A stretch of 64,000 nt of DNA, from positions 1-64,000 of the forward strand of contig JAOPYL010000336.1 in NCBI GenBank assembly GCA_025964625.1, written 5' to 3'. This document shows, in pieces, positions 10,557 through 20,854 of the stretch. Source of the stretch: Actinoallomurus sp. (GTDB lineage: Bacteria; Actinomycetota; Actinomycetes; Streptosporangiales; Streptosporangiaceae). The stretch's first letter is position 1, and each line of letters opens with the position of its first letter. The translations under genes and the position numbers were made by a program. The notes under the pieces were generated by a model. The model saw nothing but the letters and a program-made list of their open reading frames with translations. It had not been told where the DNA came from and did not search any database.

Positions 10557-12950
10557 CTATGTGTCCCGCCCGTGGGGCCGCCGGTCCTCGGCGCGTGCCT
10601 GTTCATCGGCCGACTGCCCGGTGCCCTCGTTCTGCTCGGTGACCCAGGCGGCGATGTGTGCGCGAGAGTTGAAACCGAGCTTGTTCAGGATGTGCTCGAT
10701 GTGACCCTCGGCGGTGCGCTCGGCGATGACCAGCGCGGCCGCGATCTCCTTGTTGCTCATCCCCTGAGCCACGAGCTGGGCGATCTCCGCCTGGCGGCGT
10801 GTCAGCGCCGGTGGCCGGTCCGCCATCTCCTGCGGGTCCGGCGCCGGCCTGCCTTCGTGGAGGGCATAGGCGAGCGCCTCGTCGCGGAAGAGTTCGGCAC
10901 CGTGCTCGGCGGCCGTCTGGAAGGCGGCTTCGCCGAGGGCCTCGCGGGTGCCGGCCTCGCAGTCGCCGTGGTAGCCCGCGAGATACCGGTATCCGGACAG
11001 CGGGCCGTCCGCCGCCCGCCAGGCGGTCCGCAGGATCCCGAGCAGCCGGGCGGCCCGTGGATACTGCTCGTCGGCGGCGGCGATCCAGGCCAGCGCCTCG
11101 AGGTTCAGCACGGTCCCCCGCGGGTCGCCGAGGGCGCGGTTGAACCGCAGGCTCTCCTGCTCCAGTGCGGACGCGCGCCGGATGTCGCCCTCACGCCAGA
11201 GCTCGATGCCGAGCGCCATCCTGGCGTACGCCATGTGCCAGCCCTCGCCGCCGGCTTCGCACACGGCGAGGGCCCCCTCGGCGAGCCTGATGGCGTGCGG
11301 CGCGTCACCGAGCCATGAGTAGGTGAGGGAGAGCCGCGTGAGCGCCAGTGCCAGGCCCGCCGGTTCCCCCGTGGCGCGGTGGCGGGCCACCGCGTCCTCG
11401 CCGAGCCCGACCGCGGATGCCGTGTCGCCCCGGGCCATGGCGACCATCGCCGAGTGGAGGACGGCCCACGCGAGGACCCGCTCCAGCCCCAGCCGCTCTC
11501 CGATGAGCCTGCTCTCGTCGAGCATCGCCGTGGCGGCGTCGGGCTCGGCCTGGATGATCGCGAGCCAGCCGCAGGCGCACAGCGCCCGGGCCCGGGTCTC
11601 GGTCGCCGCCGTGTCGGCCGCCAGCCCACGGTCGAGCCAGTCCCGTCCCTCGCCGAGATGACTGCCGGTGATCCAGTGGTAGAGCAGGTCGGTGGCCATC
11701 GTCAGGCCCATCCTGGGTTCGGCGGGCTCGGAGAAGCAGCACTCGAGGGCGGCGCGAAGGTTGGCGTGCTCGAGCCTCAGCCGGGTGAGCCACACGGCGT
11801 GCGACCGGCCGGCCGGTTCGATGCTCGCCTCGGCCGACAGCCGCTGGTAGTAGTCGCGGTGCCGGCGCCGCAGCGCCGCCTCCTTCCCGGACGCGGCGAG
11901 CCGTTCGCGGCCGTACTGGCCGATCGTCTCCAGCAGGCGGTACCGCACTCCGGCCGGATGCTCCTCCCGTATCAGGACTGACTTGTCCACCAGCCCGATC
12001 ACCAGGTCGATGACCTCCTCGCGGGCGATGCCGTCGCCGGCACAGACCGCCTCGGCCGCCTCCAGGTCCAGGCCGCCGCTGAACACCGAGACGCGTGCCC
12101 ACAGGAGGCGCTCCGGGTCGGTGCACAGCGCGTCACTCCAGTCGATCAGCGCGCGCAGCGATCGATGCCGGGCCGGTACCGTCCTGGATCCGGCCGTGAG
12201 CAGCCGGAACCGGTCGTCCAGCCGCTCCAGCAACTGGTCCACCGACAGCGCCCGCAACCGTACGGCCGCCAGCTCGATCGCGAGCGGGATGCCGTCCAGC
12301 CGGCTGCAGATCCGCTGCACCGCCTCCCGGTTGGCCGCGGTGACGGCGAAGCCCGGCAGCACGGCCTCGGCCCGTTCGGCGAACAGCCGCACCGCGTCGG
12401 TGTACGCGGGCGAGCCGTCGGCGGTGCGTGTGCCGTCGGGCAGCGGCAGCGGGGGCACCGTGAACGTCTGTTCGCTGGCGACTCCCAGCGGCTGCCGGCT
12501 GGTCGCGAGGATCCGCAGGTCGGGGGCGGAACGCAGCAGTACCTCGGCGAGCACGGCGCAGGCGTGCAGGAGGTGCTCGCAGTTGTCCAGGACCACCAGC
12601 GCCCGCTTGTCGTGAAGGTGGCCGATGAGCACGTCCGTGGGCGGCCGGGACGAGCGCTCCCGGATCGGCATGGTCTCCGCCACGGTCTGCGGGACCAGCT
12701 CCGGGTCGTCCAGCTCGGCGAGCTGGACGAGCCGCACGCCGTCCGCGAAGGCCCGCCGCAGGTCGGCCGCGACCCGTGACGCCAGCCGGGACTTGCCGAC
12801 GCCGCCCACCCCCGTGAGGGTCACCAGGCGAGAGGCGGCCAGGAGCCGCTTGACCTCGGCCGCCTCATGCCGACGCCCCACGAAACTGCTCACCTCGGCC
12901 GGCAACCCGGAGGTCCGCCGCCGCTTCGAGGTGCTCGCTTTCACATCCAT
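10557..12950 (-). CDS. LuxR-family regulator with NB-ARC-like ATPase domain
   Basis: FVGRRHEAAEVKRLL...LTGVGGVGKSRLA; C-terminal LuxR HTH 'LTRRQAEIAQLVAQGMSNKEIAAALVIAERTAEGHIEHILNKLGFNSRAHIAAW'. Confidence 0.9.
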   Translation of the reverse strand: MDVKASTSKRRRTSGLPAEVSSFVGRRHEAAEVKRLLAASRLVTLTGVGGVGKSRLASRVAADLRRAFADGVRLVQLAELDDPELVPQTVAETMPIRERSSRPPTDVLIGHLHDKRALVVLDNCEHLLHACAVLAEVLLRSAPDLRILATSRQPLGVASEQTFTVPPLPLPDGTRTADGSPAYTDAVRLFAERAEAVLPGFAVTAANREAVQRICSRLDGIPLAIELAAVRLRALSVDQLLERLDDRFRLLTAGSRTVPARHRSLRALIDWSDALCTDPERLLWARVSVFSGGLDLEAAEAVCAGDGIAREEVIDLVIGLVDKSVLIREEHPAGVRYRLLETIGQYGRERLAASGKEAALRRRHRDYYQRLSAEASIEPAGRSHAVWLTRLRLEHANLRAALECCFSEPAEPRMGLTMATDLLYHWITGSHLGEGRDWLDRGLAADTAATETRARALCACGWLAIIQAEPDAATAMLDESRLIGERLGLERVLAWAVLHSAMVAMARGDTASAVGLGEDAVARHRATGEPAGLALALTRLSLTYSWLGDAPHAIRLAEGALAVCEAGGEGWHMAYARMALGIELWREGDIRRASALEQESLRFNRALGDPRGTVLNLEALAWIAAADEQYPRAARLLGILRTAWRAADGPLSGYRYLAGYHGDCEAGTREALGEAAFQTAAEHGAELFRDEALAYALHEGRPAPDPQEMADRPPALTRRQAEIAQLVAQGMSNKEIAAALVIAERTAEGHIEHILNKLGFNSRAHIAAWVTEQNEGTGQSADEQARAEDRRPHGRDT

Positions 12951-13134
12951 GAGATGCCTCACCCCGTGGTCCGGCCTGGCAGATCACCATTTGCCACTCC
13001 GAACCGGCACGTCCCACATTACGCGTGTCACCCCTGTCGAAGCTTGCCGAGGCCAACCGTCCTGATGTCGTGAGGGCCGCATCAGCTTTCGGCCCGTACG
13101 TCTTCGGGTCCTTGCCGGCGTGGAGGGACCCGGC

Positions 13135-14019
13135 TCAGGTGGTGGCCAGCAGGTCGGTGCCGGCCGCATCGAGGAGTTCCTGGAGGTGCAGGCCGCGCCG
13201 GACGTCCAGTTCGTGCGGGGTGCGGTTCTCCACCGCGTCCGCGAACTCCCCGAACATCGTCTGGATCGCGTCCGGCCCGGCGACCCCGGCGCAGTCGATC
13301 ATGGCGGAGCCGCCCGATCCGAAGATCTCGGTCTGGGCGCGGGGCGGCTCGTCCGCCGACGCCGTCGCGCACATGGAGGCCTCGCTGTACCGGCCGCCTT
13401 CGTGTTCGAGCATCAGCCCGACCCAGCCGGACCGTTCGCCGTGCGCGCGGATGACCAGCGTCCGGCCCAAGGCGGCGTCGAGCACGTCCAGCAGATCCGT
13501 GCCCATGTCCATCAGCACGCCGTATTCGACCCGCCACGGGGGTGCGGACGTGCCGGTCGCCAAGGCCGCCGAGATGAGCCGGCCACTGCCTCCGAGGGGG
13601 TGCGTCCGCTTGATCTCCCTGGACAGGAACTCGCGGACGGCGGTGGCGTAACGCCAGGTCAACGCGATCTGTGAGACGACATGGTGGGCGGTCACCACGT
13701 CGTTCAGGTCTTCGGCCCCGGCGAGGTCGCCGGCGATCGGCCTGCCCAGCAGCACCGCCTTGGAGCGTCCCGCCGCGATCACGGCGAGATCGGACTGCGC
13801 GGGGGGCGGCACGGCGAAGGCGACAGCGTCGCAGTGGTCGAGCATCTCGTCGTAGCGGCCGAACGCGGGCACCGAGTATCGCGCGGCGAGGTCCCGTGTG
13901 GACTGCGGCGAACGCGACCACACGCCCGCGAAATCGATCCCTGGGCACGATGCGAGCGACGGGGCGTAGGCCTCGCTGGCCCTGCGGCCCGCACCGGCGA
14001 GGCCGACGGTTACCGCCAT
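13135..14019 (-). CDS. Gfo/Idh/MocA-family oxidoreductase
   Basis: 294 aa, N-terminal [33 protein letters not shown] Rossmann region. Confidence 0.8.
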   Translation of the reverse strand: MAVTVGLAGAGRRASEAYAPSLASCPGIDFAGVWSRSPQSTRDLAARYSVPAFGRYDEMLDHCDAVAFAVPPPAQSDLAVIAAGRSKAVLLGRPIAGDLAGAEDLNDVVTAHHVVSQIALTWRYATAVREFLSREIKRTHPLGGSGRLISAALATGTSAPPWRVEYGVLMDMGTDLLDVLDAALGRTLVIRAHGERSGWVGLMLEHEGGRYSEASMCATASADEPPRAQTEIFGSGGSAMIDCAGVAGPDAIQTMFGEFADAVENRTPHELDVRRGLHLQELLDAAGTDLLATT

Positions 14020-14181
14020 GAGTCCACTGTAGGACGGTGGTCCCCTCCCGGCTCGGCCTGGGGTGGCGGCGGCGAGGCCGGATGCGAGTCGACCGGCCTC
14101 ATCACTCTGAAACCACCGCTGACATGCCGCGAAGCGGACAAAGGTGATTATCTGGGATTAACGGCTCGAAGGAGGAGTGAG

Positions 14182-16191
14182 ATGTCGGAACGTCTTTTCC
14201 GTGACCGGCGGGAGGCCGGACGGACCCTGGCCGGCCAGCTCGATCGTTACCGGGATGACCCGGGCGTCGTGGTCCTCGGGCTGCCACGCGGCGGCGTGCC
14301 GGTCGCGTACGAGATCGCCTCGGCGCTGGGCGCCCAGCTCGACGCCTTCCTCGTTCGCAAACTCGGCGTTCCCGGCCAGGAGGACCTGGCGATGGGGGCG
14401 ATCGCCGCCGGCGGCATGATGGTCCTGAACGAGGACGTTCTCCGCGCCCTCGCCATCCCCCCACAGGTCGTCGAGCAGGTCGCCGAGCGCGAGGGCCGGG
14501 AGCTGACCCGGTGGGAGCAGGTCTACCGCGACGGCCTGCCGATGGCGGACGTCGCGGGGAAGATCGTCATCCTCGCCGACGACGGCCTCGGCACGGGTGT
14601 GAGCCTGCGCGCGGCCGCGCACGCGCTGCGCCTGCTCCGCCCGGTCCGGATCATCGTCGTGGAGCCGGCCGCGTCCGAGTCGACCTGCCGGGATCTCGCC
14701 CCCCTGGTCGACGAGGTGGTCTGCGCGACCACGCCGTCGCCCTTCATGGCGGCCGGCGACTCCTACTGGAACTTCACCCAGACGACCGACGAGGAGGTCA
14801 GGGACCTCCTCCGCGCCGCCGCGCCGCGGCGGCCGGCCGGAGCCGGTGCACGAGGCCCCACGGAGGCGGCCGTCGTCCGTTCCCAGGCGATGCCGGTGGA
14901 CGAGGGGGCGCCGGCGGACGATGCGCTGTTCGACCTCGTCGGCGACGCGCACTACGTGTTGATCGGTGAAGCCTCCCACGGCACCCACGAGTTCTACGAG
15001 GCACGCGCCGCGATGACGCGACGGCTGATCGAGGAGAAGGGCTTCTGCGCCGTCGCGGTCGAGGCGGACTGGCCGGACGCCTACCGGGTGAACCGGTACG
15101 TGCGCGGCCGCAGCGACGACGTGACCGCCGAGGAGGCGCTGCGTGACTTCGAACGCTTCCCGACCTGGATGTGGCGCAACACGGTGGTGCTGGAATTCGT
15201 CGGCTGGCTGCGCTCCCGCAATGACCGGGTGGACGACGAGCGGGCCAGAGCCGGCTTCTACGGGCTCGACCTCTACAGCCTTCGCCGGTCGATGGAGGGG
15301 GTCGTCTCCTATCTTGAGAACGTCGACCCGGGCGCCGCGGCCCGTGCCCGTGAGCGTTACGCCTGTTTCGACCACCACGACGGCGAGGACGGCCAGGCGT
15401 ACGGCTTCGCGGCCGCCTTCGGGGCAGGCGAGTCGTGCGAGCGGCAGGCGGTCGAACAGCTCGTCGAGCTGCAGCGCCACGCGCTGGAGTACGCGCGGCG
15501 CGACGGCCTGATGGCCGAGGACGAGCTCTTCTTCGCCGAGCAGAACGCGCGGACCGTCAAGGACGCCGAGCAGTACTACCGCATGATGTTCGGCGGGCGG
15601 GCCTCGTCCTGGAACCTGCGTGACCGGCACATGGTCGCCACTCTGAACACGCTCGCCGACCACCTCACCGGACAGCGCGGCGAACCGGCCAAGATCGTCG
15701 TGTGGGCGCACAACTCCCACCTCGGCGACGCCCGGGCCACGGAGATGGCCTCACGCGGGGAGCTCAACGTCGGCCAGCTCGTGCGCGAGCAGCACGACGG
15801 CGACTGCCGCCTCATCGGCTTCACCACCTACACCGGCACGGTGACCGCGGCCGACGACTGGGGAGGCCCCGCCGACCGCAAGTGGGCGCGCCCGGGACTC
15901 CCCGAGAGTGTCGAGGAGCTGTTCCACGAGGTGGGGGAGAAGGGATTCATGGTGGCGTTCGGCGCCGCGCCGCAGGCGGCCGAGGCGCTGCGCTCCGCCC
16001 GGCTCGAGCGGGCGATCGGCGTCATCTACCGCCCGGAGACCGAGCGGCAGAGCCACTACTTCCGCTCCCGCGTCGCCGATCAGTTCGACGCCGTCATCCA
16101 CATCGACGAGACACGAGCCCTCGAACCGCTGGAGCGGACCGCCCGCTGGGAGAAGGGCGAGGTGCCCGAGACCTATCCGTGGGCCGTGTAA
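14182..16191 (+). CDS. Phosphoribosyltransferase - erythromycin esterase family fusion
   Basis: ATG at 14182 after aggaggag RBS; PRTase motif [17 protein letters not shown] then '[52 protein letters not shown]' EreA-like domain. Confidence 0.88.
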   Translation: MSERLFRDRREAGRTLAGQLDRYRDDPGVVVLGLPRGGVPVAYEIASALGAQLDAFLVRKLGVPGQEDLAMGAIAAGGMMVLNEDVLRALAIPPQVVEQVAEREGRELTRWEQVYRDGLPMADVAGKIVILADDGLGTGVSLRAAAHALRLLRPVRIIVVEPAASESTCRDLAPLVDEVVCATTPSPFMAAGDSYWNFTQTTDEEVRDLLRAAAPRRPAGAGARGPTEAAVVRSQAMPVDEGAPADDALFDLVGDAHYVLIGEASHGTHEFYEARAAMTRRLIEEKGFCAVAVEADWPDAYRVNRYVRGRSDDVTAEEALRDFERFPTWMWRNTVVLEFVGWLRSRNDRVDDERARAGFYGLDLYSLRRSMEGVVSYLENVDPGAAARARERYACFDHHDGEDGQAYGFAAAFGAGESCERQAVEQLVELQRHALEYARRDGLMAEDELFFAEQNARTVKDAEQYYRMMFGGRASSWNLRDRHMVATLNTLADHLTGQRGEPAKIVVWAHNSHLGDARATEMASRGELNVGQLVREQHDGDCRLIGFTTYTGTVTAADDWGGPADRKWARPGLPESVEELFHEVGEKGFMVAFGAAPQAAEALRSARLERAIGVIYRPETERQSHYFRSRVADQFDAVIHIDETRALEPLERTARWEKGEVPETYPWAV

Positions 16192-16221
16192 GCAGCGACC
16201 GGCAAGCAGGACAGCCGGGCT

Positions 16222-17349
16222 CTAAGCCGGGAGGGCGAGCCCCGGCCGGGTCCGCTCGAGCACGATGACGGCGGCGTCGTCGTTCAGCTCCCCGCGGACA
16301 TGGGTGAGGAGGTCGTCGCGGATGTGCTGGACGAGCGACTCGGGGTCTCCGCCGCTCCAGGCCAGGATCCGGTCGGCGAGCGGAAAGAACGTGCCGGCCG
16401 GGTCGCGGGCCTCGATCACCCCGTCGGTGTAGAGCACGAGCAGGTCACCGGCGCCGAACGGGAACGTCTCGACCGGGTAGCCGCACTCGGAGAGCTCCCC
16501 AAGGCCCAGCGGGGGAGCGGGCCGGCGGGCCTGGAGCGTCGTGACGCGCCGTTCGCGCAGCAGCAGCGGCGGGGGATGCCCGCAGTCGATCAGACGGACC
16601 ACCGGCTCGTCATCGGGGATCTCGAGCAGCGCGGCCGTGACGAAGAACTCCCCGACGTCCTGGTCCGTCTCTGTGAGCTCGGCCAGGTTCCGGGAGACGC
16701 TCGCCTCCAGGTACGCCATGAGCGCGGGCAGGGCGGCATGCCGGTGGGCGGCCTCCCGGAAGGCGCACAGCAGCAGGGCGGCGTCGCTGATGGAGGTCAG
16801 TCCCTTGCCGCGCACATCACCGATGATCAGCCGCGTCCCGCGGGTGGTGCGGGCGGCCGCGTACAGGTCGCCGCCGATGCGGGCCTCGGCGTCGGCGGCA
16901 AGGTACACCGACGCGATCCGCAGCGGGCCGATCCGGCGCGGAAGAGGGCGGAGCACGACACGTTGCGCGGCGTCGGAGACCGACCGGACCTGTGCGAGCT
17001 CCCGCGCGCGCCGCTCGCGGAGGTAGGAGAAGACCACCACGAAGGCCGAGATCGTCAGCAGCGTGATGATCTGCACTTCGTAGTTGAGCGTGGTCACCCC
17101 GCCGCGCAGCCCGTTGATGAACAGCTGGGTGACCAGGGCGAGGAGTGCGATCGCCGCGGTCATGCGGGGGCCGGCGAAGGAGGCTGTGATGGCGGGTACC
17201 ACGACCAGCAGCGGGCCCAGCTGGACACCCCTGGGGACCAGGTTCTCGGCCACCGCGATCAGCAGAATCAGCACGAGCGGAATCCCCACCAGCGCATGAC
17301 CCGGTCGCCACGAATGGCGGAGCTCCATCAGGCGCTCCCCTAAGCGCAC
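16222..17349 (-). CDS. SpoIIE-family PP2C phosphatase, membrane-anchored
   Basis: N-terminal hydrophobic helices then 'GDLYAAARTTRGTRLIIGDVRGKGL...LLVLYTDGVIEARD'. Confidence 0.88.
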   Translation of the reverse strand: MRLGERLMELRHSWRPGHALVGIPLVLILLIAVAENLVPRGVQLGPLLVVVPAITASFAGPRMTAAIALLALVTQLFINGLRGGVTTLNYEVQIITLLTISAFVVVFSYLRERRARELAQVRSVSDAAQRVVLRPLPRRIGPLRIASVYLAADAEARIGGDLYAAARTTRGTRLIIGDVRGKGLTSISDAALLLCAFREAAHRHAALPALMAYLEASVSRNLAELTETDQDVGEFFVTAALLEIPDDEPVVRLIDCGHPPPLLLRERRVTTLQARRPAPPLGLGELSECGYPVETFPFGAGDLLVLYTDGVIEARDPAGTFFPLADRILAWSGGDPESLVQHIRDDLLTHVRGELNDDAAVIVLERTRPGLALPA

Positions 17350-17622
17350 GTCGTCAACCTACCCGCGGAACCGCCCCAGCCGTCGAGGACCGCGTCACGA
17401 GACCGGTTCCGTAGGCCGGAGGGGTCGTCTCCGCTCTCCGCTCTCGGCGCTCGCGGCTCCGCCGCCCGGCGTGGACGAACGGGACGTCATCGGCCGCAGC
17501 GAACTCGCCCGCCGGCTTCAGCCCAGCGTCTTTCCGGCCACCGTGCAGCAGCTCCTGGGCAGCGCGACGAAGATGTGGCATTTGGCGCCTTCGCTGATCA
17601 TTGTTGCTGGCAGACTCGCGGT

Positions 17623-18165
17623 ATGCCGGAGGTCTCCGTAGCGACGAGCGTGATCACTACGTTGGGTACGGTGCTGGCCGCGCTCGGCGGGATCGGCATG
17701 ACGCAGGGGATCGGTGCGCGCATCGAGCGGCAGAAGAGCGAGCGCCGGCGGGTGGAGGAGTCCGTCCGGCGGCGGGATCGGACCTGCGGCGATCTGATGG
17801 CCGCGGCCAGGAAGCTCAGGCTTCAGATCGCCGTCACCTCAAAGGGCGGTCGCTGGAAGGACATGGACGTACGGCTGGCGGCGATCCAGGAACAGGCGGC
17901 GGTCGTCAACCAGCACGTCTCCCACGTTGCCCTGCTGGCTGGCGAGGACGTCGTGGTGGCGGCCCGGGATCTCGGCCGGCACGCGGATGACCTGGCCGGT
18001 TTCGTCGCCGAGAAGACCGAGATGACGCCGGGAGCCGGATCGGAGGGCGTTCTGGGGGAGGAACCCGACTTCACGGCCTACGAAGCGTGCCTGAAGGAGT
18101 TCGAGGCCCTGGCGCGTGAGAGTCAGGCCGATGGGCCGTCGGGGCCGGGCCGCAGGATGCGCTGA
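17623..18165 (+). CDS. Hypothetical protein
   Basis: 180-aa ORF from ATG 17623 with N-terminal hydrophobic segment; convergent with and overlapping the 3' end of the next gene. Confidence 0.5.
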   Translation: MPEVSVATSVITTLGTVLAALGGIGMTQGIGARIERQKSERRRVEESVRRRDRTCGDLMAAARKLRLQIAVTSKGGRWKDMDVRLAAIQEQAAVVNQHVSHVALLAGEDVVVAARDLGRHADDLAGFVAEKTEMTPGAGSEGVLGEEPDFTAYEACLKEFEALARESQADGPSGPGRRMR

Positions 18166-20060
18166 GCCTCTGCGCGCTGCGGAGGCGACAGGGGCGGATC
18201 GGTGGCTTCGTCGGCCCGGCGTGCCAGGTCGGCGGCGGCGACGCGGTCGCCGCCGAGCGCCAGCGTGCGTGCGGCGTACAGCAGCACTGGACCACTACTG
18301 GGCGCGTCGGCGAGGGCGGCGTCGATCTCCGCGTGGGCGGCGGAGTGATCACGTAGCGTGGCGAGGGCCAGGCCACGGGCGGCGCGGGTCGCCGGACGCT
18401 GGTGAGGTCCCACGCGGTCGAGGTCACGGAGGGCCTCCGTGGCCTGGCCGAGGTCGGCGAGCAGCTCACCCCGGGCCTGGAGTGCCTCCGGAGTGTCGCC
18501 GTCGATGGCGAGCACGTCGCTCAGCACGGCCACCGCGGTCTGTCGCTGCCCCATACGTGACAGTGCCCGGCCGAGCTCGGTGTGGAACGCCAGGTCGTTC
18601 GGCAGCCGCTCCACCGCGGCGCGGAGCCCGCTCACCGCTTCGGCCTCGCGTCCCTGCGCCAGGAGGGCACGACCGATGGCGGCCAGCAGCCGCCCGACGG
18701 CCGCGCTGTCGCCGATCGTCTCCGAGAAGTAGGCGGCGGAGCGATAGTGCGTCTCGGCGACCGCCGGATCACCACGCAGGTAGGCGATGTCGCCGAGGAG
18801 CGACTCTGTCTCCGCGCGTGCTCGCAGGTCGTCGCCGTTGAGACGCAACGCCTCTTCGGCATGCCGTTGGGCCTCAGGGAAATCACCCTCATTGAGAGCG
18901 TGGCCGGCCAGCCTCAGCTTCTCGGCGCCGTCGGCGTCTTGTGGCGGCTTCAGATCGGCCACGTCGAGCCGCCGGAGGGGCCGGGCGAGGCGGTCGTGCT
19001 GCAGCCGATAGCCGCCAGGACCTGCCTTCAGGACGTGCCGGTCTTCGAGGGCGCGCAGTGCTCTGACGGGGATGTCCGAGTCGAGGGCCGATTGCCGGGT
19101 GAATCCCGGTTCGCCGTCGAGTGCACGCTGCAGCCATGAGGTGAGCCGCAGTGCGGACACGCCATGTTCCGCCGCGGCGTGGGCGACCGCCTGGCCACAG
19201 AAATCAGTCAGCCAGCGATCGAAGTCGGCGTGCTTGGCCACGTCGCCACGGCTGATCATCGGCGTCGCACGGGGGAGGGACGACCACAGCCCGGAGCAGC
19301 CCACCTGAAGAAGAACGGGTTCGATGGCCGTCACCGGGTCACCGCTGATTTCGGAGACGACCATTTCGGCGGCGTCCGGCTCGAACACGCGGCCGGCCGC
19401 CCGGGCGGGCCGTGTCATGGCCTCCGTCGCCGCCTCCCGGGTGAGGGCCGGCAGGCTGAAGGCGGCGGCATCATCCAGGCGGTAGCCGTCGGCGTGTTCG
19501 TCGCGGACCGCGATCAGCAACCGCAGACCGGGCAACTCGTGCAGCGCTTCGGCCAGCTCGGCCAGGAACGCGGCTCGCTGGGGCTCCTGGGCCGCCGGTC
19601 CGTCGAACAGCTGCTCGGCCTGGTCGATCACGGCCAGTGTGCGCCGGCCGTCGCGCCGCGCGGTCTGCGGGCGGCGGCGCCGCAGAAAATCGGCGAGCGT
19701 ACGGCCGGCCAGCACGCTCACGTATTCGGCCGGAAACCAGGAGGAGAGCAGTGCGAGCGAATACCGATTGTGGGCGGGGAGTGCGGCGATCGGGCCGGAC
19801 GGGGGCAGAACGAGACGTCCGGTGGGCAGGACGTCCCCGGCCGGCTCCATCCGGGGAAGCAGCCCGGCGGTGATCAACGAGGTCTTGCCGACCCCCGCCG
19901 CGCCCGACAGAAGGGTCAGCGGCGTGCGGTTCCACAGGGCCGCGACCTCGGCGGATTCTCGATCACGGCCGAAGAATTGGTCGGCCTCCTCCGAGCGAAA
20001 AGGACGAACGCCGACATAGGGAACTCGGTCCACGCCATTGGTGAGGGTGGTGACCGTCAT
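18123..20060 (-). CDS. STAND-type NTPase (nSTAND1-like) with C-terminal TPR region
   Basis: 'PYVGVRPFRSEEADQFFGRDRESAEVAALWNRTPLTLLSGAAGVGKTSLITAGLLPRM' P-loop with nSTAND1-like flank; TPR-like C-terminus. Confidence 0.75.
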   Translation of the reverse strand: MTVTTLTNGVDRVPYVGVRPFRSEEADQFFGRDRESAEVAALWNRTPLTLLSGAAGVGKTSLITAGLLPRMEPAGDVLPTGRLVLPPSGPIAALPAHNRYSLALLSSWFPAEYVSVLAGRTLADFLRRRRPQTARRDGRRTLAVIDQAEQLFDGPAAQEPQRAAFLAELAEALHELPGLRLLIAVRDEHADGYRLDDAAAFSLPALTREAATEAMTRPARAAGRVFEPDAAEMVVSEISGDPVTAIEPVLLQVGCSGLWSSLPRATPMISRGDVAKHADFDRWLTDFCGQAVAHAAAEHGVSALRLTSWLQRALDGEPGFTRQSALDSDIPVRALRALEDRHVLKAGPGGYRLQHDRLARPLRRLDVADLKPPQDADGAEKLRLAGHALNEGDFPEAQRHAEEALRLNGDDLRARAETESLLGDIAYLRGDPAVAETHYRSAAYFSETIGDSAAVGRLLAAIGRALLAQGREAEAVSGLRAAVERLPNDLAFHTELGRALSRMGQRQTAVAVLSDVLAIDGDTPEALQARGELLADLGQATEALRDLDRVGPHQRPATRAARGLALATLRDHSAAHAEIDAALADAPSSGPVLLYAARTLALGGDRVAAADLARRADEATDPPLSPPQRAEAQRILRPGPDGPSA

Positions 20061-20312
20061 ATGGGCGATCCCATCCGGGGTCGTGAGCGCGTGCGGGCAC
20101 GCGGGCCGAAACGCGAATGCCGGGTCGTCGGCAGGTCGTTCGCCGGCAAGGACCGCGCGCCGCACATGCCAGGACGGCGAACGGCGTGGCGCGTCCTGAG
20201 AATGATCCCGCGAAAGTGCACGTAAAACGTCCAGGCTCGGCGGTGGCGACCGGCGAATCTTAGCGGCCTATCGGTGGATCCCGCGAGCGCTGATGCCGAA
20301 TGAGACTGCTCC

Positions 20313-20480
20313 TCACACCCGGTTCGTGAACCCTGCCGACCCTTCGCCGGAGTCCCCTCGCTCGAGCAGGCGGGCCAGCTCGCGGTCGAGGACCGTACGG
20401 TCGACGCCGGCCAGATCGCGGAGCGACACGCCCGAGAGATCGATCGGTCCGCCGTCGAGCTCGCCGGTGTCCTCGCACAT
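20313..20480 (-). CDS. FxSxx-COOH-family RiPP precursor peptide (FxNxx variant)
   Basis: 55 aa: MCEDTGELDGGPIDLSGVSLRDLAGVDRTVLDRELARLLERGDSGEGSAGFTNRV; leader resembles FxsA leaders, Phe four residues from the C-terminus; adjacent to FxsT-, HExxH- and FxsB-like genes. Confidence 0.8.
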   Translation of the reverse strand: MCEDTGELDGGPIDLSGVSLRDLAGVDRTVLDRELARLLERGDSGEGSAGFTNRV

Positions 20481-20743
20481 GTGCTCCCCCTGCCCGTCCG
20501 CGGGTCGTCCATCCGGTTCCTTCCCATCTGTCCGTCGGAGGAATCTAGCCGGATCGGGCCGAGATCTCTGGCGGCTCATACAGACAGCATCACCCGTGGA
20601 CCGCGCCGACGCATACCTGTGCAGGTAAAAGTCCCGCTCGGGAGACGATGTTCGGGCCGGCTCCAGGGCCACGCCGTACCGCCAACATGGGCGTATTCGG
20701 GCTTTAACGGTTACAGATGCTGTTCAAGGGATCAACGTGACGT

Positions 20744-20810
20744 CTAGGGGTTTAGGTGGACGGCTTAATCGAAAGGTTTCGCTACGTCCACGCGAAGAAA
20801 GAACCCCTAG
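20744..20810. repeat. Nested, near-concentric inverted repeats upstream of fxsT
   Basis: Outer arms CTAGGGGTT 20744-20752 / AACCCCTAG 20802-20810; inner arms GTGGACG 20756-20762 / CGTCCAC 20785-20791; innermost CGAAA GG TTTCG 20770-20781. Confidence 0.85.
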
Positions 20811-20854
20811 GATGGCCGTATATTTTCGCGATCGGTGAAAGGACGCGGGCGCGC

